A stretch of 6,240 bases of DNA from Bacteroidota bacterium (GTDB lineage: Bacteria; Bacteroidota; Bacteroidia; NS11-12g; UBA955): the NCBI GenBank assembly GCA_009918425.1, contig RGEC01000130.1, forward strand, positions 1-6,240, read 5' to 3'. The notes beneath the pieces were generated by a model that did not search any database, was not told the DNA's origin, and worked only from the letters and a program-made list of their open reading frames with translations. A program made the translations under genes and the position numbers. Shown here one piece after another: positions 1 through 6,240 of the stretch. Positions within the stretch are counted from its first letter, which is position 1. Each line of letters begins with the position of its first letter.

Positions 1-677
1 GAGAAATCGGTATTTTTAAGAACACTCACACCCAGTGAACTGCCTTGATTGGCGGGTTTTACAACAAAATGTTCATTGAATTCGCGATTGTAAAAGAAAA
101 AAAGGTTTCCTTTCTCTTGGTCATCAGCCTGAACCCAGGCATCGCGTTTTAGGGTCTGATAATGGTTTACATATAACCCCGCCCTTTCCTGAAAATCTTT
201 TTGTCGGGCTTTGTTCATGCCCAGTGCAGATGCGAATATCCCGGAACCTGAATAAGGGATATTGTGCCATTCGAGCAGTCCCTGAATGGTTCCGTCTTCG
301 CCCAATGTGCCATGTAAGGCCAAAAATGCAAAATCAATATGGTTTTTTAAATCATTAGCAGTTACGGGTATACCCAAAGAGGCCAGCATTTGCTGCTGTG
401 TTTGTTCATCCGGATTGAGGCTTTCTGCGTAAACCTGAAAACCATTGGGCAAATCGGGTAGAAAAGATGCATGCGGATAAAAATCACGTATACTTCCTTT
501 GTAAACATATTCCCAGTTCAGAATTACAAAATTGCCAAACGAATCCACAAAAATGGGAACGGCCTCAAACAGGTTTTTATCCAGATTATCATACACGGTT
601 CGGCCGCCGGCAAAAGAAACTTCCCTTTCGCGTGAAGCGCCACCAAAGAAAATTCCGACACGGATTTTGGATGTCAT
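1..677 (-). CDS. ddl: D-alanine--D-alanine ligase, 5' part (runs off the left edge)
   Basis: This cytoplasmic ATP-grasp enzyme joins two D-alanines with ATP to make the dipeptide used in peptidoglycan precursors. The 225 visible codons hold the N-terminal domain with FFGGASREREVS (residues 10-21; Glu17 matches the substrate-binding Glu15 of E. coli DdlB), then LHGTLGEDGTIQG (121-133), then YSGSGIFASALGMNK (142-156). The start of the ATP-grasp domain follows, with VVKPANQGSSLGVS (205-218). About 60 more residues precede the LHG motif than I recall for E. coli DdlB, so there is an insertion in the N-terminal domain; longer forms are known among DdlA/VanA-type ligases. The start is the ATG at 677-675, just before the first conserved strand (KIRVGIFFGG). 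No Shine-Dalgarno sequence precedes it, as is usual in Bacteroidota. The C-terminal catalytic part lies outside the window. It is divergent from the aminopeptidase gene. Family assignment is secure; substrate choice (D-Ala versus D-Lac) cannot be judged from this part. Confidence 0.95.
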   Translation of the reverse strand, partial: MTSKIRVGIFFGGASREREVSFAGGRTVYDNLDKNLFEAVPIFVDSFGNFVILNWEYVYKGSIRDFYPHASFLPDLPNGFQVYAESLNPDEQTQQQMLASLGIPVTANDLKNHIDFAFLALHGTLGEDGTIQGLLEWHNIPYSGSGIFASALGMNKARQKDFQERAGLYVNHYQTLKRDAWVQADDQEKGNLFFFYNREFNEHFVVKPANQGSSLGVSVLKNTDF

Positions 678-682
678 TGTTG

Positions 683-690
683 CAAATTTA
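683..690 (-). promoter_or_regulatory. Possible Bacteroidota -7 box for ddl
   Basis: Read on the minus strand this is TAAATTTG, an exact match to the Bacteroidota -7 consensus TAnnTTTG. It lies only 5 bases upstream of the ddl ATG, so a transcript from it would be leaderless or nearly so. No clear TTG-type -33 element is visible about 20 bp upstream, so the call is tentative. Confidence 0.35.
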
Positions 691-776
691 TGCTATGCCT
701 GCATGCTTTTGAGGTGATGTAATGCACATGCTGTGGATGAGTGCTGAAAACAGGGCGGTTTTTCCCTGTAAATGCG

Positions 777-784
777 TAATTTCG
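777..784 (+). promoter_or_regulatory. Possible -7 box for the pepA-pdxA pair
   Basis: TAATTTCG matches the Bacteroidota TAnnTTTG consensus with one mismatch and ends 13 bases before the aminopeptidase ATG. A T-run at 759-763 lies upstream, somewhat closer than a normal -33 element. A short inverted repeat (ACAGGG at 750-755 and CCCTGT at 764-769) sits just ahead. Position is suitable but the sequence match is weak. Confidence 0.22.
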
Positions 785-797
785 CAGTCCTTTATTT

Positions 798-2189
798 ATG
801 TCAACCGTCTTATTAATTAAATCAAAAGAGTCCATTTCGGGAGTTTCTATCCCCGAGCCGGTAAAACAGTATTTTTCCATCGCATTGAACGGAGAAAGCT
901 GGAGCCATGTTTACCGAGGTCAAGAGGGTGTTTTTTACCTGGAAAAAGCCGGCAAAAACGAAGGACATGTAGAGTCGGAAAGATTGAGAAAAGCCGGAAG
1001 CGGTATAGCGAAATCGCTTAACGTCGATAAAGCCAATGCTGTTAAGGTTTATAATGTAGATGCAGATGCGGCATGGGGATTGGCACTTGCCGAAGGTCTG
1101 GCTCTTACAAATTATAAATTTGATAAATATCTTAAAGACCGTGAAAAAACGGCACTTTCACTAAAAACCATTGAGTACAGCGGTGCAGGCTCAGAGAACT
1201 GGAATGCGGTTCAAACTATTGTAGAATCTGTCTTTATGGCCCGAGATCTGGTTAATGAACCGGTTCTAGGCTTAAATGCTACAGGTCTGTCAGACAAGTT
1301 TGTTCAAATGGGGCAAAATGCCGGATTTAGTGTGGAGGTTTGGAACAAAGCCAAAATTGAGAGTCAGAAGATGGGTGGCCTGCTGTCTGTAAATAAAGGC
1401 AGCCAGGATCCGCCTACATTTAGCATAATGGAGTATAAACCAGCCACTGCCAAAAACACCAAACCGATTGTGCTGGTGGGTAAAGGCGTGGTTTTTGATA
1501 CCGGCGGACTTAGCCTTAAACCCACCCCGGCCAGCATGGATTATATGAAATGCGATATGGCGGGTTCTGCGGTTGTAGGCGGTGTTATGTATGCAGTTGG
1601 AAAATTAAAACTGCCACTGTGGGTTATTGGATTGGTTCCCGCTACTGACAACCGTCCGGGTGAAAACGCCATTTGCCCGGGCGATATTATTACTACATTC
1701 GACGGTACCACCGTGGAAGTGCTCAATACCGACGCCGAAGGACGTTTGATTTTGTGCGATGCCCTTGCCTTTGCCAAAAAATATGAACCTGAACTTGTCA
1801 TGGATTTTGCCACACTCACAGGTGCTGCTGCCAGGGCACTGGGTGCATATGGAAGCGCCATGATGGGAACTGCAGCTGAATCTGTTAAACAAGCTGTAAA
1901 AGCTGCCGGTGAAACCGTGTACGAGCGTCTGGCAGAATTTCCGCTATGGGAAGAGTATAGCGAAGAAATGAAAGGCGATATCAGCGATCTGAAAAACCTT
2001 GGAAAAGCAGAAGGCGGAGCCCAGACAGCCGGTGCCTTCCTGAAGTATTTTACCGATTATCCATGGCTGCATTTTGATATTGCAGGTACTGCGTTCAACC
2101 ATGCCCCTGATGCATACCGCGTAAAAGGGGGAACCGGTGTGGGTGTTCGTATGGTAGTTCAGTTTTTAATGAACAAAGCGAATGGATAA
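798..2189 (+). CDS. pepA: Leucyl aminopeptidase (cytosol aminopeptidase, peptidase family M17)
   Basis: This 463-residue protein is a two-metal aminopeptidase that removes N-terminal residues from peptides in the cytoplasm; family members work as hexamers. The C-terminal catalytic domain is complete. VGKGVVFDTGG (227-237) gives metal ligands Lys229 and Asp234. GLSLKP gives catalytic Lys241, KCDMAG gives Asp253, and NTDAEGRL gives Asp312 and Glu314, with Arg316 as the catalytic arginine. These correspond to E. coli PepA Lys270, Asp275, Lys282, Asp293, Asp352, Glu354 and Arg356. The HFDIAGTAF segment near the C-terminus is also typical. The protein is about 40 residues shorter than E. coli PepA, the difference lying in the variable N-terminal domain (about residues 1-130), so the DNA-binding and recombination role of E. 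coli PepA should not be assumed. The start is ATG 798, with no Shine-Dalgarno. Its end overlaps pdxA by 8 bp, suggesting one transcript. Confidence 0.96.
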   Translation: MSTVLLIKSKESISGVSIPEPVKQYFSIALNGESWSHVYRGQEGVFYLEKAGKNEGHVESERLRKAGSGIAKSLNVDKANAVKVYNVDADAAWGLALAEGLALTNYKFDKYLKDREKTALSLKTIEYSGAGSENWNAVQTIVESVFMARDLVNEPVLGLNATGLSDKFVQMGQNAGFSVEVWNKAKIESQKMGGLLSVNKGSQDPPTFSIMEYKPATAKNTKPIVLVGKGVVFDTGGLSLKPTPASMDYMKCDMAGSAVVGGVMYAVGKLKLPLWVIGLVPATDNRPGENAICPGDIITTFDGTTVEVLNTDAEGRLILCDALAFAKKYEPELVMDFATLTGAAARALGAYGSAMMGTAAESVKQAVKAAGETVYERLAEFPLWEEYSEEMKGDISDLKNLGKAEGGAQTAGAFLKYFTDYPWLHFDIAGTAFNHAPDAYRVKGGTGVGVRMVVQFLMNKANG

Positions 2190-3252
2190 AGTTAAACCTG
2201 TAATTGGAATAACCCAGGGCGACCCTAATGGTGTTGGGCTGGAACTCATCATCCGCACCTTTGCCGATGAGCATATTTACAAATACTGCACACCGGTAGT
2301 ATATGCATCGCCGAAAAGCTTTGTGTTTTACAAAAAGTTACTGAATTTACAGGAACCCATGTATCACCTGGTGCAAAGTGCCTCTGAAGCTAAAGAAGGC
2401 AGGCTTAATCTTGTGGTGAGCAGTGATACAAGCATGGAAATTACACCCGGACAAGCATCTGATGCCGCCGGCAAGGAAGCTTTGTTGGCTTTGGATAAAG
2501 TACTTTTAGATGTTGCTGCAGGGCATTTACAGGCGATAGTCACCGCGCCCCTTGATAAAAATACTGTGGCTGCCAATCTGCCGGGATTTAGCGGACATAC
2601 AGGATACATAGCCGATAAATTAGGCGTAGATCACTATGCCATGTTGCTGGTGAGCGAAAAGCTGCGCGTGGGACTGGTTACCGAACATTTACCGGTGAGT
2701 CAAATAGCGCAAGCCATAACCATTGATAAAATAGTTGCAAAGCTCAACATATTGCACACCTCCCTGCGTGAAGACTTTGCATGTACCAAGCCTCGTATTG
2801 CAGTGCTTGGGTTGAATCCCCATGCCGGTGATGGAGGATTATTGGGTAAGGAAGAAATTGAAATTATCAAACCAGCCATTGCTAAGGTATTTGGAGAGGG
2901 GAATCTGGTTTATGGGCCTTATTCAGCCGATAGTTTCTTTGGCAGCGGTGCCTACAAAACCTTCGATGGTGTATTGGCCATGTACCACGACCAAGGTCTG
3001 ATTCCATTCAAAACTTTCGCCTTTTACGACGGCGTAAACTATACGGCAGGTCTTAATGTGGTGCGCACCAGCCCTGACCATGGAACTGCCTACGATCTGG
3101 CAGGAAAGGGTACCTGCGAAACGCTATCTTTCCGAAATGCCATTTATGAAGCCATTGGGATTGTCCGCAACAGACTGCAGCACCATGAAGATTACGAAAA
3201 TCCATTGGCCTACGCAGAGCTGAGAAGAGAAAAGTTCCGTATTGATTTTTAA
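2182..3252 (+). CDS. pdxA: 4-hydroxythreonine-4-phosphate dehydrogenase (pyridoxal phosphate synthesis)
   Basis: PdxA oxidises 4-phosphohydroxy-L-threonine with NAD in the deoxyxylulose-5-phosphate-dependent route to vitamin B6; its product then condenses in the PdxJ step. The 356-residue length is slightly above the usual 330 or so. Visible motifs are GITQGDPNGVG (9-19), FSGHTGYIAD (136-145), VTEHLP with His169, GLNPHAGDGG with His214, and MYHDQGLIPFK with His269. The three histidines sit at a constant offset of +3 from metal ligands His166, His211 and His266 of E. coli PdxA, so the active site looks intact. The ATG at 2182 lies inside the end of the aminopeptidase gene (shared bases ATGGATAA) and has no Shine-Dalgarno sequence, so translational coupling is likely. 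Its stop (3250-3252) overlaps that of the convergent surface-protein gene. PdxA paralogues acting on other phosphorylated hydroxyacids exist, but the general match favours true PdxA. Confidence 0.95.
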   Translation: MDKVKPVIGITQGDPNGVGLELIIRTFADEHIYKYCTPVVYASPKSFVFYKKLLNLQEPMYHLVQSASEAKEGRLNLVVSSDTSMEITPGQASDAAGKEALLALDKVLLDVAAGHLQAIVTAPLDKNTVAANLPGFSGHTGYIADKLGVDHYAMLLVSEKLRVGLVTEHLPVSQIAQAITIDKIVAKLNILHTSLREDFACTKPRIAVLGLNPHAGDGGLLGKEEIEIIKPAIAKVFGEGNLVYGPYSADSFFGSGAYKTFDGVLAMYHDQGLIPFKTFAFYDGVNYTAGLNVVRTSPDHGTAYDLAGKGTCETLSFRNAIYEAIGIVRNRLQHHEDYENPLAYAELRREKFRIDF

Positions 3253-3509
3253 CGCATGAGCGTCAATACCCCTGATTTGTAATAAGGTTTAAAATTACTT
3301 CTGAAACTGGCGATCCAGGTATAAACACCGTCTGCTGCCATAGCATTTCCATAAGTTCCATCCCACTCTGTCTGTCCTTCACGGTTCTCCCATATTTTTT
3401 CACCCCAGCGGTTGTAAATGGCTATTTTCAATTCCTGAACATCTTTAATAGTGGGGCCCCATACATCATTTTTGCCGTCACCATTGGGAGAGAAGGCTGT
3501 AGGCATATA
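3249..3509 (-). other. T9SS type B / gliding-motility C-terminal sorting domain
   Basis: This encodes the last 86 residues of the surface protein. Diagnostic elements are PTAFSPNGDGKNDVW, then a strand IAIYNRWGEKIWE, then EWDGTYGN, then ADGVYTWIASF, and a final VLTLMR. The order and spacing match the gliding-motility-associated C-terminal domain family known from Flavobacterium and Cytophaga relatives. In characterised members this domain directs passage through the outer membrane by the T9SS and is often removed afterwards; applying that here is inference. Confidence 0.9.
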
Positions 3510-5012
3510 CCATATAAGCTTGCAATTGCTGCCAATCATCATTTCATCACTGCCTGTGCAACCATTAAAGTCGGTTACTCTCACGCTGTATTTGCCATAT
3601 TGAGTGGCAGTAATAGTATTTGCTGTTGAATTATTGCTCCAGGTAACCAACTGATAACCATTTCCAACGGTTAAAGGATAGGAGAAAAGTCCGCAGAAAG
3701 CAGTATCTAAGCCCAGGTCGGGTTTGGGTGAAGCAAATACGCGAATATTAACAGTATCACTATGTGCTCCGCAGGCATTTGAGGCCGTAATAATATACAG
3801 GCCGGCAGAATTGCCTTTTATGCTTAGGCCGGTTTCACCTGTATTCCATTTGTATTGTCCCGGCCCTCCCAAGGCATTCGCCGTTAGGGTAGGAATGGGG
3901 CTTACGAAATCACAAAATGAACGATCTGAGGGCGCTTTAACTTTGGGAGAGTTAAGGAAAGCAATGCTGACAGAATCTGTCGCAGTGCCGCAGTTATTGG
4001 TGCCTGTTGCCCAGTATTTACCCTGTGCATTGACAATTCTGATGTTTGCTGCAGAACCGTTTTCCCACTGGATTTGACTCAGGAATTTAATAGATACGGG
4101 CACAATTTGCCAGGAAGCGGCATCGCAAATCAGTGTATCAGAGCCAAGATTTATAATGGGGCTGAAGCCTCTTTCTACCCGGAAGTTTGCGCTGCTGGTT
4201 CCACAAATACTCTCGGCAGTGGCTGTAATCAAACCTGTGTCTTTTATTTTCAGCTGTCTGCCCGTATCTCCTGTGCTCCAGCGAATGTTAGCAAAGCTGT
4301 TGTCATTTACCGTTTGCACCAGTTGATAATTGTCGCACCACAAAATATTACCCAGTGAAAATGGCTTGGGGATTTTGCCCATTTGCAGTTTGATTGTATC
4401 TGTATAGGACTTGCAACTGTTGCTGATGTTAACGGTATAAATGCCTGCTTTTGACAGTTTACGCGATGAGTCTGTACTTCCGTCATTCCACTTTACACTT
4501 GTCCATCTGGAGAATCCTTTGCGGGTTATTTGGAAACTGTCTTTATCGCAAATCAGGGTATCTGTTTTGTAAGATATAGTAGGGATGCTGTCTGCATCAA
4601 TACTTACACTGTCTTGTAATGAACCACACTGATTGCTGATTGTAATATTGTAAAGCCCGGCTTTGGTAACATATATTTCACGAACTGAGTCCAGCGTATT
4701 CCATACGTATGATGCAGAAATAGAATCGCTGCCCGAACGTAATTTAAGGGTGAAGGGTTTACAGAGTATGGTGTCTTTTTGCCAAATGCCCCTTATGGGT
4801 TTATACTGTTTGGTGATCTGAATGCTGTCATAACGCCACTGGCAAACAGGTGTCCACATAGCAACCTGATATTTGCCCGAGGTATCGGCAAATATTTTTC
4901 GGGTAGTATCGCCGGTATTCCAGAGATATTTAATCCCCTGTATGGTATCGTTTTTTGCGTCTAGCTGTATCCCATATTTATCGCAAATAAGTGTGTCTTT
5001 GGGAAAGTGGGG
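3249..5012 (-). CDS. Repetitive cell-surface protein with gliding-motility/T9SS C-terminal domain, 5' end missing
   Basis: This looks like a large secreted or surface-anchored Bacteroidota protein exported by the type IX secretion system; adhesin-like function is inference. From the N-terminal side it shows seven Ig/PKD-like repeats of about 66-74 residues (5000-3510), then a C-terminal domain of about 86 residues that begins YMPTAFSPNGDGKNDVW and ends GVLTLMR. That domain matches the gliding-motility-associated (CHU_C, type B sorting) family. The first ATG in frame is at 4859, but it falls inside repeat 1, and homologous coding continues upstream as HFPKDTLICDK, so it is not the real start. 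The reading frame stays open to 5090, yet beyond about 5012-5018 its translation no longer looks like this family because the DNA changes origin. No signal peptide is present, as the true N-terminus has been lost. The stop overlaps that of pdxA. Confidence 0.85.
   Translation of the reverse strand, partial: PHFPKDTLICDKYGIQLDAKNDTIQGIKYLWNTGDTTRKIFADTSGKYQVAMWTPVCQWRYDSIQITKQYKPIRGIWQKDTILCKPFTLKLRSGSDSISASYVWNTLDSVREIYVTKAGLYNITISNQCGSLQDSVSIDADSIPTISYKTDTLICDKDSFQITRKGFSRWTSVKWNDGSTDSSRKLSKAGIYTVNISNSCKSYTDTIKLQMGKIPKPFSLGNILWCDNYQLVQTVNDNSFANIRWSTGDTGRQLKIKDTGLITATAESICGTSSANFRVERGFSPIINLGSDTLICDAASWQIVPVSIKFLSQIQWENGSAANIRIVNAQGKYWATGTNNCGTATDSVSIAFLNSPKVKAPSDRSFCDFVSPIPTLTANALGGPGQYKWNTGETGLSIKGNSAGLYIITASNACGAHSDTVNIRVFASPKPDLGLDTAFCGLFSYPLTVGNGYQLVTWSNNSTANTITATQYGKYSVRVTDFNGCTGSDEMMIGSNCKLIWYMPTAFSPNGDGKNDVWGPTIKDVQELKIAIYNRWGEKIWENREGQTEWDGTYGNAMAADGVYTWIASFRSNFKPYYKSGVLTLMR
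3510..5000 (-). repeat. Seven tandem Ig/PKD-like protein repeats of about 70 residues
   Basis: Unit boundaries, in reading order, are about 5000-4779, 4778-4569, 4568-4350, 4349-4140, 4139-3927, 3926-3708 and 3707-3510. Each unit opens with a form of DTLIC(D), has a central tryptophan followed by an Asn/Gly-rich turn (WNTGDT, WNTLDS, WNDGST, WSTGDT, WENGSA, WNTGET, WSNNST), and closes with a pattern like AGxYxVxxSNxC and then D(T/S)(V/I). The two cysteines of a unit are 44-47 residues apart in all seven. The repeats are clear in protein but well diverged in DNA, so they are old duplications. The beta-sandwich fold is inferred from pattern. Confidence 0.85.
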
Positions 5013-5030
5013 TTTGGCACTTGAGGCAAT
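5010..5030. other. Junction between Bacteroidota DNA and unrelated DNA
   Basis: To the left, the minus strand encodes repeat 1 of the surface protein, recognisable to HFP (5009-5001) and perhaps to the preceding Lys-Pro (5015-5010), which align with Lys-Pro ahead of repeat 7. To the right, the plus strand encodes a KAP NTPase, recognisable from about LALEAILKEIEK (5014 onward). Both genes therefore lose their 5' ends here. No transposon end, tRNA, direct repeat or inverted repeat is visible at the point. Base composition and codon choice also change. The exact base cannot be fixed by eye. Confidence 0.75.
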
Positions 5031-6036
5031 ACTGAAAGAGATTGAGAAAAACTCGCCCGAAAAAAAGATCGATACGAAAATTGCCTCTTTTCAGAAAGTC
5101 ATTCTACCCATCATTGCAAAAGCCGGAATAAATGCACTATCACGCTTTCTGCTTGGCGATCATAAAGCTTTACTCGAAGCGTTTGACGCGGCAGAGATCG
5201 GCAACACAATTGCAGATGCATTAAAGGGAGGCTTTAAAGAAGCAGAGCAATCTCGTTTACAAATTCACCAAATCAGAGAAGCGCTTCGAGAATTGATTAC
5301 GGCGCTTGGCGATAAAAAGATATTGATTCTCATCGATGAACTTGATCGGTGTCGCCCTGATTTTGCGATAGAAGTCCTTGAAACAATTAAACACTTTTTC
5401 TCGATTGAAAAAATATTTGCACTAGTTGGCGTTGATGAAAATGTTTTGCATTCAATTATCGAAAAGCGATATGGGAGTTCAATTGATTGCGAGGGATATT
5501 TGCTAAGACATTTCAGTTCAGAAATGCAATTCTCTGACTTTTCGTATTCTCATTACTGCATCAATAAATGCCAGGAGTTTGGAATACCTTCTGATTTTCA
5601 CGACAACGTTACATTCATCTGTCGTGGTTTCGGATTAAAATTTCGCTCAATTAATAATTTTATAGGTTTTTTATCATCAGTTTTTCATTCGGAAAGCAAA
5701 GAAAAGGCGCGAGACTTTGGCTTCTTTATATTCATGTTCGGTATTAAGATGTTTGACCGACAACTTTTCAATTGCTGTTTAGATCACACACGTGGAAAAT
5801 ATTTTGATGAAAGAATGAAACACTTAAGGTCAACGGCCGACGATAACATATCTCCATTTCAAATTTTATTATTTTTAATTCAAACATCTGAATCTGATTA
5901 TGCTGCATTAGTCGGGGAGTATAATTGTAAAGATTTGCCCGGAGGTGATAGATATCGCAATGGAGGAGCACCTTCGGGCCTTCATTTTTATTCAACCGTA
6001 GTTCTTGGATTTTACGATTTTTCAAACATGCAATAA
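5014..6036 (+). CDS. KAP-family P-loop NTPase, 5' end missing
   Basis: About 340 codons of a KAP P-loop ATPase remain. Walker B and its signature are clear in ILILIDELDRCRPDFAIEV (from 5320), with the Asp-Glu pair at 5335-5340. FALVGVDENVLHSIIEKRYG and then EGYLLRHFS follow, matching the KAP order after Walker B. The Walker A loop that should lie N-terminal to this is absent, so the gene is truncated at the junction. An in-frame ATG exists at 4873, but codons 4873-5013 are antisense to the neighbouring surface-protein gene and are not part of this family. A moderately hydrophobic stretch (VILPIIAKAGINALSRFLLG, about 5101-5160) lies where many KAP proteins carry membrane segments; whether it spans the membrane is unclear. 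KAP NTPases are patchily distributed and often plasmid- or prophage-borne; some, such as PifA, exclude phage. The role here is unknown. The gene is visibly AT-richer than the pnp end beyond it, which suggests horizontal acquisition. Confidence 0.85.
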   Translation: MALEAILKEIEKNSPEKKIDTKIASFQKVILPIIAKAGINALSRFLLGDHKALLEAFDAAEIGNTIADALKGGFKEAEQSRLQIHQIREALRELITALGDKKILILIDELDRCRPDFAIEVLETIKHFFSIEKIFALVGVDENVLHSIIEKRYGSSIDCEGYLLRHFSSEMQFSDFSYSHYCINKCQEFGIPSDFHDNVTFICRGFGLKFRSINNFIGFLSSVFHSESKEKARDFGFFIFMFGIKMFDRQLFNCCLDHTRGKYFDERMKHLRSTADDNISPFQILLFLIQTSESDYAALVGEYNCKDLPGGDRYRNGGAPSGLHFYSTVVLGFYDFSNMQ

Positions 6037-6066
6037 AAAACGGCCCCGATCGCTCGGGGCCGTTTT
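6037..6066. terminator. Bidirectional intrinsic terminator between the KAP gene and pnp
   Basis: A perfect 13-bp inverted repeat runs from AAAACGGCCCCGA (6037-6049) through a 4-base TCGC loop to TCGGGGCCGTTTT (6054-6066). The GC core is flanked by an A tract on the left and a T tract on the right, so it can end transcription in both directions. It starts directly after the KAP stop codon and lies 32 bp from the pnp stop, as expected for a shared terminator of two convergent genes. Confidence 0.92.
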
Positions 6067-6098
6067 AATTTCAAATCAGCAAAACTTGCGACGGGTGA

Positions 6099-6240
6099 TT
6101 ATTCGCCCTGCGCTTCGCCGCCTTCGGTTGCAGCTTTTGCTTCGAGGTCTTCACCGGTTGTCTGATCGACGGCCTTCATCGACAAACGCACTTTGCCGCG
6201 ATCATCGAAGCCCAAGAGTTTCACCTTGACCTTGTCGCCT
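6099..6240 (-). CDS. pnp: Polynucleotide phosphorylase, C-terminal end (runs off the right edge)
   Basis: Only the last 46 codons and the TAA stop (6101-6099) are present. They begin GDKVKVKLLGFDDRGKVRLS and continue MKAVDQTTGEDLE, which is the final part of the S1 RNA-binding domain of PNPase, followed by a short Glu/Ala/Gly-rich acidic tail ending AQGE. PNPase is a trimeric 3'-5' phosphorolytic exoribonuclease in RNA turnover. The KVKLLGFDDRGKxRLSMK and VDQxTGEDLE wording is typical of alphaproteobacterial PNPases. Other S1 proteins (RpsA) share a related motif, but the tail and the position at a C-terminus favour PNPase. The stretch is clearly GC-richer than everything to its left. Confidence 0.85.
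   Translation of the reverse strand, partial: GDKVKVKLLGFDDRGKVRLSMKAVDQTTGEDLEAKAATEGGEAQGE

Noticed and set aside
1541..1892. Minus-strand open frames inside the aminopeptidase gene
   Set aside because: They are antisense to the most conserved part of the M17 catalytic domain and have no family features of their own.
3724..4358. Plus-strand open frames of about 94-117 codons within the surface-protein gene
   Set aside because: They lie antisense to the repeat-encoding frame, show no recognisable motif and are explained by the composition of the real gene.
3510..5000. Periodic structure of about 210 bp suggesting a DNA repeat or CRISPR-like array
   Set aside because: The period is seen in protein only; DNA copies are diverged and there are no short identical repeats or spacers.
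4873..5013. In-frame plus-strand extension that would give the KAP gene an ATG at 4873
   Set aside because: These codons are antisense to repeat 1 of the surface protein, whose coding is unmistakable here, and their translation does not match the KAP N-terminus (no Walker A). The fusion frame is a by-product of the junction.
5000..5040. Mobile-element insertion as the cause of the junction
   Set aside because: No transposase, integrase, terminal inverted repeat, target duplication or tRNA end is visible near the point, and the other side of any insertion is not seen.
5013..5090. Open minus-strand frame continuing upstream of the surface protein to 5090
   Set aside because: Beyond about 5018 the translation is Phe/Ser-rich and does not fit the repeat pattern, while the plus strand codes for a KAP protein. 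The frame stays open by chance.

Overview
The window appears to join DNA from two unrelated bacteria, meeting at about position 5010-5030. Bases 1 to about 5012 look like Bacteroidota. Evidence is a gliding-motility/type IX secretion (T9SS) C-terminal domain on a repetitive surface protein, no Shine-Dalgarno sequences, a Bacteroidota-type TAnnTTTG box upstream of one gene, and moderate GC. Bases from about 6099 to the end are the GC-richer 3' end of a polynucleotide phosphorylase gene whose last residues resemble alphaproteobacterial PNPases. The stretch between, about 5014-6036, is an AT-richer gene for a KAP-family P-loop NTPase that shares a bidirectional terminator with pnp, so it most likely belongs to the pnp side.

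Layout of the Bacteroidota part: the 5' two thirds of a D-alanine--D-alanine ligase gene (ddl) runs leftward off the edge. A 120-bp divergent intergenic region separates it from a rightward pair, an M17 leucyl aminopeptidase gene (pepA-type) and pdxA, which overlap by 8 bp and are probably translationally coupled. pdxA converges on a leftward gene for a cell-surface protein, and the two stop codons overlap. That protein carries seven Ig/PKD-like repeats of about 70 residues, each with a conserved cysteine pair, followed by a T9SS type B sorting domain. Its 5' end is lost at the junction.

Layout of the right-hand part: the KAP NTPase keeps its Walker B region and C-terminal part but has lost its N-terminus and Walker A at the same junction. 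It is followed by a 13-bp GC-rich hairpin flanked by A and T tracts, then by the end of pnp on the opposite strand.

The ddl, aminopeptidase and pdxA genes are ordinary housekeeping functions (cell wall precursor, peptide turnover, vitamin B6). The most notable signal is the junction itself: two genes of different ancestry, on opposite strands, both lose their 5' ends at one point, with no transposon, integrase or repeat visible. A chimeric assembly or clone is the simplest explanation; a real recombination would need reads spanning the point. I see no convincing new multi-gene system.
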